Part shown: in pieces, positions 7,917 to 14,062 of the stretch
Layout: each line of letters opens with the position of its first letter
Numbering within the stretch: the stretch's first letter is position 1
Translations under genes and position numbers: made by a program
Notes under the pieces: generated by a model
Seen by the model: the letters and a program-made list of their open reading frames with translations, nothing else
What the model was told of the DNA's origin: nothing
Databases searched by the model: none
Origin: JBCBKP01 sp038746265
Lineage (GTDB): Bacteria; Planctomycetota; Phycisphaerae; Phycisphaerales; UBA1924
Reading direction: 5' to 3'
Assembly: GCA_038746265.1 (NCBI GenBank)
Contig: JBCDKU010000037.1
Location: forward strand, 1-26,384
Length of the DNA stretch: 26,384 nt

Positions 7917-8654
7917 GTGCTTCGATGGATTTGCAATCCGGTTGTATTCATCGCGTCGATCGTGACGATTGTCATTTCTACAGCGATTGTCGCGATGTAT
8001 GGCGACGCACTCGAGAATCCATCGAGAGTTGGACGCTTGGTCCAGTCGCCGTTTTACAAACGCCGATGGATCGCCCCGCAACTCGGGCCATGGGACCTTG
8101 GCTTCAGATCCAACGACTCCTCGTTGGTGTACTCAGAGCTGCTATTTGGTGGATGCGGCAGTACACCGCTGTTTGATGGCTACCAGGTGTTTCAACTTGG
8201 CATCGCGTCGTATACAGATGTCACAACCGAAGACTGCTCCTTCGCGATGACGGGGCGTAAGCGGACGCGTGTCTTCAAGGCGGAGTTCGAGAATGCGAAG
8301 GTCACAGATCCAAGACTTCTCGATGCCATTGCGGACGAGTACATCGAGGCGAACTCTTTCCAGCGGTTGCTATCTGCAGACACCATTCGCGTGATCCGGC
8401 ACGGACCGGTGATCGAGCGGACAACCCTCTACTCCGGCTACGCCATCAACGCCCTCGCCCTGACCTCCCTCATCAGCATGCTCATCTCCGCCCCATCGCT
8501 CCCCGGCTTCGCCGTCCGCACCGCACGCCGCTTCCGAAGGCCGGCGTGGGCGTGCGGGGGATGCGGATATGACCTGCGTGGGACGCCCGAGAACGCGCCG
8601 TGCCCAGAGTGCGGGGCGGAGAGGGTGACCGTGACGGCTCGCGGGAGGGAGTAG
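7917..8654 (+). CDS. Membrane protein with variable outer domain and C-terminal CGYDLRG zinc ribbon (paralog 1)
   Basis: About 245 residues. An N-terminal membrane helix (PVVFIASIVTIVISTAIVAM) is followed by an extracytoplasmic domain of about 150 residues with two cysteine positions. A second helix (NALALTSLISMLISAPSL), a basic stretch and a four-cysteine ribbon (CGGCGYDLRG...CPECGAE) come last. Such ribbons are frequent in planctomycete proteins; the function is unknown. The outer domain is more AT-rich than the 3' part. GTG 7917 is chosen because it aligns the first helix with paralog 2 and avoids overlapping gmk; an in-frame ATG at 7839, inside gmk, is the alternative. The last 190 coding bases are about 97% identical to paralog 3 and about 94% to paralog 2 by my eye count. 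Confidence 0.75.
   Translation: MLRWICNPVVFIASIVTIVISTAIVAMYGDALENPSRVGRLVQSPFYKRRWIAPQLGPWDLGFRSNDSSLVYSELLFGGCGSTPLFDGYQVFQLGIASYTDVTTEDCSFAMTGRKRTRVFKAEFENAKVTDPRLLDAIADEYIEANSFQRLLSADTIRVIRHGPVIERTTLYSGYAINALALTSLISMLISAPSLPGFAVRTARRFRRPAWACGGCGYDLRGTPENAPCPECGAERVTVTARGRE
8435..8624 (+). repeat. Copy 1 of the 3' cassette encoding helix 2 plus zinc ribbon
   Basis: This starts at CGGCTACGCCATCAAC and runs to GAGAGG. No gaps are needed to align it with copies at 9259-9448 and 10055-10240. By hand alignment it differs at about 6 positions from copy 3 and about 12 from copy 2. Identity stops abruptly at the 5' edge, where the outer domains begin. Confidence 0.9.
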
Positions 8655-8659
8655 CGGAC

Positions 8660-9490
8660 ATGTCTCGCGTGCTTCGACTTCTCTGTCGCCCAGTCGTGTT
8701 CTTTGTCTCGATCGCGCTGTTTGGGTTGTGCTGCCTCAATGTGTTCAGCCATGTAGGCCCGCGGTACCGGTCCACTGTTGCCGGGCCAATCATCCGCTTC
8801 TTTAATCCACCGCCTCAAACGAAGATCACCGTTGATGGCGCTCTGTATGGCCCCATCGCGGTGTTCCGACGGGTTGAGAACGGAAGCCTCTTGGCCGACC
8901 TTGATATCGAGGTGGACGAGCTCTCGAAAGCTGGAGTGCCGACCGACCCGATCATCTACGCGACGTTCGTTCGGTATGAGATCGAGTCGGGGTTCTTTGC
9001 AGCAACGCAAGCCGAGACGTATCGAGATCTTCAATGGTCGCAGCGGACCCGGAACGGCGAGTGGATTGACGGGTTCGATCCGACCTCGGCGGAGGCGCAG
9101 CAACTCCGGAACGAGTTCGCCGATCTTGTACGTTCCGCGAGCTATCGAAACCGTGAGCGGCTGACGAGAACCGATGTCGTCTTTACTGTTGACCTGAGTC
9201 GGACTGAGGCAGAACTCCTTCGCTCCGGCGGCGAGCGGTCAACGCGCACACAGCCGAGCGGCTACGCCATCAACGCCCTCGCCCTGACCTCCCTCATCAC
9301 CATGCTCATCTCCGCCCCATCGCTCCCCGGCTTCGCCGTGCGAACCGTCCGACGCTTCCGAAGGCCGGCGTGGGCGTGCGGGGGATGCGGGTATGACCTG
9401 CGGGGGACGCCCGAGGACGCGCCGTGTCCGGAGTGCGGAGCGGAGAGGCTGGCGGCGGACGCGCACCGAGAATCCGGGGACGGAGTCTGA
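8660..9490 (+). CDS. Membrane protein with variable outer domain and C-terminal CGYDLRG zinc ribbon (paralog 2)
   Basis: 276 residues. Helix 1 (PVVFFVSIALFGLCCLNVF) resembles that of paralog 1. The outer domain, about residues 35-195, has no cysteine pair and no recognisable similarity to paralog 1. It contains a beta-rich part followed by a charged helical part with an SAEAQQLRNEF stretch. Helix 2 and the ribbon (CGGCGYDLRG...CPECGAE) are almost identical to those of the neighbours. ATG 8660 has a GGAGG-type site at 8644-8648, five bases after the preceding stop, so it belongs to the same transcript. A sensory or assembly role anchored on the inside by zinc is possible but not shown. Confidence 0.85.
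   Translation: MSRVLRLLCRPVVFFVSIALFGLCCLNVFSHVGPRYRSTVAGPIIRFFNPPPQTKITVDGALYGPIAVFRRVENGSLLADLDIEVDELSKAGVPTDPIIYATFVRYEIESGFFAATQAETYRDLQWSQRTRNGEWIDGFDPTSAEAQQLRNEFADLVRSASYRNRERLTRTDVVFTVDLSRTEAELLRSGGERSTRTQPSGYAINALALTSLITMLISAPSLPGFAVRTVRRFRRPAWACGGCGYDLRGTPEDAPCPECGAERLAADAHRESGDGV
9259..9448 (+). repeat. Copy 2 of the 3' cassette encoding helix 2 plus zinc ribbon
   Basis: It matches copy 1 without gaps over 190 bases. The changes cluster in the GTGCGAACCGTCCGACGC part and near the second CxxC. It lacks the ACTC bases before CGGCTAC that copies 1 and 3 share. Confidence 0.9.
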
Positions 9491-9491
9491 G

Positions 9492-10268
9492 TTGCGACAA
9501 GTCGTTCAAAGTCCAGTCGCCTTTGGCTGTTCATTCCTGTTCCTCTGTCTCACTCTGATGGCCGTGTGCATCACCCACGACTCATTCGGTCGCATCGGAT
9601 CGAAAACCGGCCAATTCATTCGCTACCGCTTAGCAAGCCGCTTCGGATATTCCCCAGCAGCTGTCACCGGGTGGTTCCCGCGCAGCATCACGCCGTTCGT
9701 CGTGACTGAAGACGGCGAAGTCTACACACTCCGAGAATCCACGCGAGATGAGCTCCGACAGCTCAAGAGTCGTACAAATGCGACATCCGGCACGCTCCGA
9801 TTCGTCTATGACAAGGGCGATACAGGGCTCTACGCAGTCACAAGATCGTTCGAGAAAGGAACGTTTTGGGTTGGCGACGTCGATGCGGCAACACGACTTG
9901 CCATCATCGAAGAAGGCAAAGACTTTGTACGAGACTTCACGGCACCAGACTCAGCGCTGCTTTCCCGAAAGAACATCAACGGGAGAATGAAAGAATTCCG
10001 ATTTGCCGAGGAAATCATCCGCGGCGAGATCGACGTCACGCACCCCATCTACTCCGGCTACGCCATCAACGCCCTCGCCCTGACCTCCCTCATCACCATG
10101 CTCATCTCCGCCCCATCGCTCCCCGGCTTCGCCGTCCGCACCGCACGCCGCTTCCGCAGGCCGGCGTGGGCGTGCCGGGGATGCGGGTATGACCTGCGGG
10201 GGACGCCCGAGAACGCGCCGTGCCCGGAGTGCGGGGCGGAACGCAGCCCCGGTGCGGCGAGCCGGTAG
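9492..10268 (+). CDS. Membrane protein with variable outer domain and C-terminal CGYDLRG zinc ribbon (paralog 3)
   Basis: About 258 residues from a TTG at 9492, one base after the paralog 2 stop, with GGAG at 9482-9485 as a weak ribosome site. In-frame sequence upstream to an ATG at 9393 lies inside the ribbon-coding end of paralog 2 and looks like a shadow. Helix 1 (PVAFGCSFLFLCLTLMAVC) is followed by an outer domain of about 160 residues carrying a VTEDGEVYTL segment. That segment resembles VILTEDGAKPV in paralog 4 and ITVDGALYGP in paralog 2, hinting at a common ancestral fold. Helix 2 and the ribbon (CRGCGYDLRG...CPECGAE) complete it. The outer-domain DNA is lower in GC than the cassette. 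Confidence 0.8.
   Translation: MRQVVQSPVAFGCSFLFLCLTLMAVCITHDSFGRIGSKTGQFIRYRLASRFGYSPAAVTGWFPRSITPFVVTEDGEVYTLRESTRDELRQLKSRTNATSGTLRFVYDKGDTGLYAVTRSFEKGTFWVGDVDAATRLAIIEEGKDFVRDFTAPDSALLSRKNINGRMKEFRFAEEIIRGEIDVTHPIYSGYAINALALTSLITMLISAPSLPGFAVRTARRFRRPAWACRGCGYDLRGTPENAPCPECGAERSPGAASR
10055..10240 (+). repeat. Copy 3 of the 3' cassette encoding helix 2 plus zinc ribbon
   Basis: It aligns without gaps to bases 8435-8620. Identity to copy 1 extends a few bases further 5' (CTACTC before CGGCTAC), and ends at GCGGGGCGGA. Confidence 0.9.
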
Positions 10269-10271
10269 AGT
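10266..10271 (+). promoter_or_regulatory. Putative leaderless -10 box (TAGAGT) for paralog 4
   Basis: TAGAGT ends six bases before the ATG at 10278. Its first three bases are the stop codon of paralog 3. No Shine-Dalgarno sequence precedes the ATG, so an internal start of a leaderless transcript is plausible. Confidence 0.35.
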
Positions 10272-10277
10272 CGCGGC

Positions 10278-11078
10278 ATGACCGCGCGACGTGAGAGACA
10301 CTGGACCCCTTGGAAGATCGCACGGGCGGTCGGGCTGTTCTGCGTGCTGTTCGCCGTCGTGTTCTGCGGCGTGCTGTCGCTCTCGCTGATCCGCGAACCG
10401 TGGTCCTCGACCGCTGCCGGGTCGCTGCTCGGCAACCGGCAGGTCATCCTGACCGAGGACGGCGCGAAGCCAGTCAGCTCGATCGGGGTCTTCATCGAGG
10501 AGCGGTCGTTCGGCATCGGCGGCCTGCACCTCCACGAACCAGTGGACGGCGATACGCTTGCGCGGATGACGATCGCCGTCACTCATCACGACCGCACGCT
10601 ACCGACTCGGCCGTGGCGCGACGCGGTGCAGATGCACTCGATCTCGCCGAGTTCGGGAGAGGTGCTCGGGCTTTCACGCCGCGAGCAGGTGCGGATCGCG
10701 CGGAGCGCGGTTGATTTCTCCAACCCCGACGACTTCCGCGGCATCGAGGGCGTGCCGGTCCGCATCCCGAACCCGCTGACGCGCGAGCTGTTCGCGGTCT
10801 CGGCGATGACGGGCAACACGCCCGCCGCGACCACACCGCCCGTGCGGCCGCTCGCAACGTGGATCTGGCTCGACCTGCCGGGCTGGCTCGCGGGGAACTG
10901 GAGCTGGATCACACCAGCGTTTGTCGCGGCGCTGCTGGTCGCGAGCGCACCGACGGTTGTTCCGGTGCATCGCCGCGTGCGGCGGCGGAAGCGTGGGCTG
11001 TGTTTGGCCTGCGGGTATGACCTCTCAAGCGTGCCGCCCGGGAGCAGCTGTCCCGAGTGCAACACGCCGCGCGAGTGA
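10278..11078 (+). CDS. Membrane protein with C-terminal zinc ribbon, divergent paralog 4
   Basis: 266 residues with the same layout as paralogs 1-3: helix 1 (about 19-42), an outer domain containing VILTEDGAKPV, helix 2 (TPAFVAALLVASAPTVV), a strongly basic RRVRRRKR stretch and a ribbon CLACGYDLSSVPPGSSCPEC. It does not carry the near-identical 3' cassette, and its GC content is uniformly high, so it looks like the older member of the array. ATG 10278 follows the paralog 3 stop by nine bases. The gene converges on the SnoaL-like gene with three bases between stop codons. The function is unknown. Confidence 0.8.
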   Translation: MTARRERHWTPWKIARAVGLFCVLFAVVFCGVLSLSLIREPWSSTAAGSLLGNRQVILTEDGAKPVSSIGVFIEERSFGIGGLHLHEPVDGDTLARMTIAVTHHDRTLPTRPWRDAVQMHSISPSSGEVLGLSRREQVRIARSAVDFSNPDDFRGIEGVPVRIPNPLTRELFAVSAMTGNTPAATTPPVRPLATWIWLDLPGWLAGNWSWITPAFVAALLVASAPTVVPVHRRVRRRKRGLCLACGYDLSSVPPGSSCPECNTPRE

Positions 11079-11081
11079 GCG

Positions 11082-11468
11082 TTATTCGCAGGCAGCAGGG
11101 TTGGCCGCCATGAATTCCTCGCGGACGATCTTGCCGTCCTTGACGGTGTACATGCCGATCTCGTTCATCTCCATCCGCGGCCACTGGCCGTCCTTGGACT
11201 CGATGTCCATCGTGTAGCGGACGGTGAAGCCGGTCGGGCCGCAGTAGGGACCGTCGGCCTTGCAGCTGTGCAGCTGGACCTTGTCGTAGAACTCGTGGTG
11301 CTTCTTCTGGATCTCGTCGAGCCCCTTGTGGGTCATGCCGTCGGCCTCGACGGACTCGAACTCGGGGTGGTAGTGCTTGGCCCAGAGCGGGGCGTCGTCG
11401 CCCGCGCCGCTGTTGATGTGATCGACGATCGCCTGGCCGAGGTCGTGGTTGGGGTGCTTGGGCTGCAT
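11082..11468 (-). CDS. SnoaL/NTF2-like fold protein
   Basis: 128 residues with the cone-shaped SnoaL/NTF2 pattern: an initial helix (LGQAIVDHINSG), the WAKHYHPEFESVEADG segment, KGLDEIQKKHHEFYD, then strands FTVRYTMDIE, EMNEIGMYTVKDGKIVREEF. Proteins of this fold are small enzymes or binding proteins; the substrate cannot be read from the sequence. ATG 11468 is supported by a strong AAAGGAGA site five bases upstream (11473-11480), better than an in-frame start at 11492. A TATATT box lies at 11496-11491. It is transcribed alone, 14 bases downstream of the Mrp stop. Confidence 0.85.
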   Translation of the reverse strand: MQPKHPNHDLGQAIVDHINSGAGDDAPLWAKHYHPEFESVEADGMTHKGLDEIQKKHHEFYDKVQLHSCKADGPYCGPTGFTVRYTMDIESKDGQWPRMEMNEIGMYTVKDGKIVREEFMAANPAACE

Positions 11469-11490
11469 GGGGTCTCCTTTCGGTCGCCCC

Positions 11491-11496
11491 AATATA
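11491..11496 (-). promoter_or_regulatory. Putative -10 box (TATATT) for the SnoaL-like gene
   Basis: TATATT lies on the minus strand in the 14-base gap region after the Mrp stop, followed by a short leader with a strong AAAGGAGA ribosome site. No obvious -35 box; it would fall inside the end of the Mrp gene. Confidence 0.5.
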
Positions 11497-11506
11497 CCCG
11501 AAGTCC

Positions 11507-12700
11507 TTAGCTGATCGTCAGCGTGGGCTTGCTCGAGCCACCGCGCATCGCGGCGAGGGCGGCCTGGCTCTCGAGGTTGGTCGCGAGCTTCTCGAGGGAC
11601 TTGGGCAGGCGGTCGCCGCCCGCGGTCCCGCCGTCGAAGTTCCGCGTCGGCTCGCCCGAGTCGGAATTCGCGCGGAGCGCCGTGTTGATCGGGACCGCGC
11701 CGAGGAAGGGCAAGCCAAGCCGCTGCGCCATCATCTCCGCGCCGCCTCGGCCGACGATGTCGTACTCCTTCTCGTCGTCGCCGATGAAGTAGCTCATGTT
11801 CTCGACGACGCCGAGCACCTCAATGCCGAGCTGCTGGAACATGCGGGCGGCGCGGACCGCGTCGTCTTGCGCGACCTTCTGGGGCGTGCAGACGACGACC
11901 GCGCCGGTGAGCTGCAGCGACTGAGCCATCGTGAGCGGGACGTCGCCCGTGCCGGGCGGCAGGTCGATGATGAGGTAGTCGAGATCGCCCCACGTCGTGC
12001 GGGTGATGAGCTGGTTGAACGCGCCGTGGGCCATCGGGCCGCGCCAGATGAGCGGCTTGTCGGGCTCGACGAGCTTGCCGATGGTGATCGCCTTGAGCCC
12101 GTGAACGGCGTAGGGCACGAGCTTGTTATCGATGACGGACTGCTCGAGTGCATCGAGGCCGAGCATGGTCGGCAGCGACGGGCCGTAGATGTCGCCGTCG
12201 AGCAGACCCACGGCATGGCCCTTCCGCGCGAGCGCGACGGCGAGGTTGACGGAGATCGTGCTCTTGCCGACGCCGCCCTTGCCCGCGCCGACGGCGATGA
12301 CGTGCGTGACGTTGGGTAGCGCGTTTGCCTGCGACTGCGGTGACGGCGGCGGCGACGCCGCCTGTTGTGCTGGTTGCGATTCGGTGCGCCCCTGCTCCGG
12401 GTCGTCGGGCCCGCCTCCGGTCGAGAAGACGGTGTTGCCGCCGTGATCGACAAACTGGAACCTCAGCGCCTCGACGGGCTCCTTGGTACGGGCCGCCTCG
12501 TTGCGGATCGCGCGGTCGCACTCGGCCGCGAGCTGCATCATCGCGGGGCGGTCGGTGTCGTCGGGGAGGTTGAGCTTGATCGAGGCGAAGCCGTCGCACG
12601 CGGCGACCCACTGCAGCTCGCCGCCCGTCACGAGATCAAGACCCGAGGGCCCGTCCACGGTCGTGAGTGCCCGCTTGACCAGATCCTTGCTCAAACCCAC
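11507..12700 (-). CDS. mrp: Mrp/ApbC-type P-loop ATPase (Fe-S carrier family) lacking the CxxC motif
   Basis: 397 residues. Residues about 5-65 match the N-terminal MIP18-like domain that precedes the ATPase in bacterial Mrp. A Pro/Gln/Ser-rich linker (100-128) leads to the deviant Walker A GAGKGGVGKST (138-148), the DGDIYGPS switch (168-175) and Walker B LIIDLPPGTGD (243-253). Family members load and deliver iron-sulfur clusters through a CxxC after ENMSYF. Here ENMSYF (300-305) is followed by GDDEKEYDI and no cysteine pair, so cluster bridging in the usual way is unlikely. GTG 12700 is chosen because it starts the domain and has GAAAGG nine bases upstream; longer in-frame starts reach into the divergent promoter. 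Confidence 0.93.
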   Translation of the reverse strand: MGLSKDLVKRALTTVDGPSGLDLVTGGELQWVAACDGFASIKLNLPDDTDRPAMMQLAAECDRAIRNEAARTKEPVEALRFQFVDHGGNTVFSTGGGPDDPEQGRTESQPAQQAASPPPSPQSQANALPNVTHVIAVGAGKGGVGKSTISVNLAVALARKGHAVGLLDGDIYGPSLPTMLGLDALEQSVIDNKLVPYAVHGLKAITIGKLVEPDKPLIWRGPMAHGAFNQLITRTTWGDLDYLIIDLPPGTGDVPLTMAQSLQLTGAVVVCTPQKVAQDDAVRAARMFQQLGIEVLGVVENMSYFIGDDEKEYDIVGRGGAEMMAQRLGLPFLGAVPINTALRANSDSGEPTRNFDGGTAGGDRLPKSLEKLATNLESQAALAAMRGGSSKPTLTIS

Positions 12701-12802
12701 CGCGTGCCGCCTTTCTCGCGCCTGCGCCGATCCGCCCAGCAACCCCGAAACCTCGGCGTTCCGAGCACGTACAACCGCATGGGCGCGGTCTCGTTTCGAT
12801 GC

Positions 12803-12808
12803 TAGGCT
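12803..12808 (+). promoter_or_regulatory. Putative extended -10 box (TGcTAGGCT) for the secreted coiled-coil protein
   Basis: TAGGCT is preceded by TG one base upstream, an extended -10 arrangement, and is embedded in CTAGGCTGCACTGG. Nearly the same string (CTAGGCTGCAGTGC) occurs at 448-461 upstream of dnaE. The predicted leader is about 25 bases with GGAG before the ATG at 12840. Confidence 0.45.
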
Positions 12809-12839
12809 GCACTGGACATCGCCCAAACGGAGCGACCCG

Positions 12840-13802
12840 ATGCGGATGATCCTCGCCATCTCGATACTTGCCGGCACCGCCGCGGCCCAGCCGTTGACGT
12901 TCGATGGTCGCTGGCCGCAGACCCCGACAACCCCGCGCGAGCGCGGTGAGCTGGCGCTGGCCGGGCCTGAGGTCGTGGACCGGTCGGTTGTCGGGCTCGG
13001 CGGCATGATGGGCGGCGAGGAGATGGCCTACCGCAACATCACGGCAGAGGGCGCCCGGCTCGCACTCGGACGCCTCGCGGGCGGCGAGACGCCCCCCACC
13101 GTCCGGATCGATACCGCCCGTCGCGATGACCTGCTCGCCGAGATCGACCGGACGGCCGCGGATCGGTCGGCCTACGACGAGAAGCACGCGGCTCGGATGC
13201 TCGAACTGCAGACCATGCTCGCCCGGGCCCGCGACGCGGTGAACCGGGGCGGTAAGGCCTCGACGCCCGCCGACGTGCTCGCGGACGGGCAGGCCGAGCT
13301 CGACCGGCTCGTCGGCGAGCGTCCCGGGGTCGCCGATGCCTGGAAGCGGGTCCTGGCGGAGATGTCCGCGATCGAGCAGCGGTTCGCCGAGCGGTACATG
13401 GCAGAAGCCGAGGCGATGCAGGACCGACGCCGGGCGCTCGAGGAGGTCCGTCAGCAGCGGGCGGTCCGGATCGGGCTGCTCGAAGAGGCCGCGAGCGAGG
13501 CGGACGACATGGGCTTCCGCGTCGAGGAGCTGCCCGAGGCGGTCCGCTCACGGCTCGACCGGCTGCCGCACGAGCGGCGGGAGGTCGCGATCAGCCGGCT
13601 GCGGCTCGCGCACATCGAGAAGATGAATGCCCGCGAGGAGCCGGACGGGTTCGTGCCCGACGCCCCCCCGCCGCCGCCCGAGCGGCAGATGCGGCAGATG
13701 GACGACCGGGTGCTGCGGGCGGCCCCGACGGCGTCGCAGAAGCCGCCGCCCTCGATGGACGAGGTGCCGCTGCCAATCCTGCCGCCGCCGGACGAGCGGT
13801 AG
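12840..13802 (+). CDS. Secreted coiled-coil protein of unknown function
   Basis: 320 residues. A short signal peptide (MRMILAISILAGTAAAQ) suggests Sec export with cleavage near residue 16. Residues about 85-260 are rich in Glu, Arg, Ala and Leu with heptad-like spacing, so a long helical or coiled-coil segment is likely. The C-terminus is proline-rich (two runs of prolines) and low in complexity. There is no recognised domain. ATG 12840 follows CGGAGCG and is preferred over upstream in-frame starts that overlap the divergent mrp gene. A GGCCG/CGGCC hairpin follows directly after the stop (13805-13818) without a T-tract. Confidence 0.75.
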   Translation: MRMILAISILAGTAAAQPLTFDGRWPQTPTTPRERGELALAGPEVVDRSVVGLGGMMGGEEMAYRNITAEGARLALGRLAGGETPPTVRIDTARRDDLLAEIDRTAADRSAYDEKHAARMLELQTMLARARDAVNRGGKASTPADVLADGQAELDRLVGERPGVADAWKRVLAEMSAIEQRFAERYMAEAEAMQDRRRALEEVRQQRAVRIGLLEEAASEADDMGFRVEELPEAVRSRLDRLPHERREVAISRLRLAHIEKMNAREEPDGFVPDAPPPPPERQMRQMDDRVLRAAPTASQKPPPSMDEVPLPILPPPDER

Positions 13803-13920
13803 CGGGCCGTCTGCGGCCAAACAGAATTCCTTTCGGCGGGCCCCAGAAAAGCCGGCTTCCAAGCCTTTCCGGGGCTGTTGCACCAACTCTTTTCCGTGCG
13901 CAAGTGCTTTCCAGAGCGTG

Positions 13921-13934
13921 AATTTGGGCAAATT
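13921..13934. promoter_or_regulatory. Operator-like inverted repeat AATTTG-GG-CAAATT
   Basis: Six-base perfect arms around a two-base centre lie in an AT-rich island of an otherwise GC-rich region, upstream of -10-like boxes. The form is typical of a dimeric repressor site, but no regulator gene lies next to it. Confidence 0.4.
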
Positions 13935-14010
13935 AGTAGAAAGAATGAAGATTATGTGAGACCTGCAGTAAGTCTCGGGCGTACACTTTTACGATCTCTC
14001 TCTCCTCCAG

Positions 14011-14045
14011 CGGGGCGCTGCATGTCGGCGCCTCGCTTTATTTTT
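14011..14045 (+). terminator. Intrinsic terminator upstream of the EEP hydrolase gene
   Basis: Bases 14011-14020 pair with 14026-14035 in a 10-bp stem (two G-T wobbles) with loop CATGT, followed by CTTTATTTTT. It is the strongest terminator signal in the window. It stops transcripts from 12840-13802 or from a promoter within the gap before they reach the ATG at 14063. Confidence 0.75.
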
Positions 14046-14062
14046 GGATTCTGTCGCGGACG

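Larger units (their letters stand above)
13803..14062. other. Structured intergenic region, possible small RNA or attenuated leader
   Basis: This 260-base gap contains no convincing reading frame. It holds a GGCCG/CGGCC hairpin (13805-13818), a perfect AAGCCGGCTT palindrome (13849-13858), an AT-rich island (about 13918-13995) unlike its surroundings, an inverted repeat AATTTG-GG-CAAATT and -10-like boxes TACACT (13982-13987) and TACGAT (13990-13995). A strong intrinsic terminator ends only 17 bases before the next start codon. A short transcript starting near 13995 and ending at 14045 would be about 50 bases. Confidence 0.45.

Noticed and set aside
9393..9491. Upstream ATG start for zinc-ribbon paralog 3
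   Set aside because: The extension is the ribbon-coding end of paralog 2 read out of frame, with high Arg content.
8435..10240. Reading the three near-identical cassettes as an insertion sequence
   Set aside because: They encode the in-frame C-termini of the host genes, have no terminal inverted repeats or transposase, and occupy the same position in each paralog.
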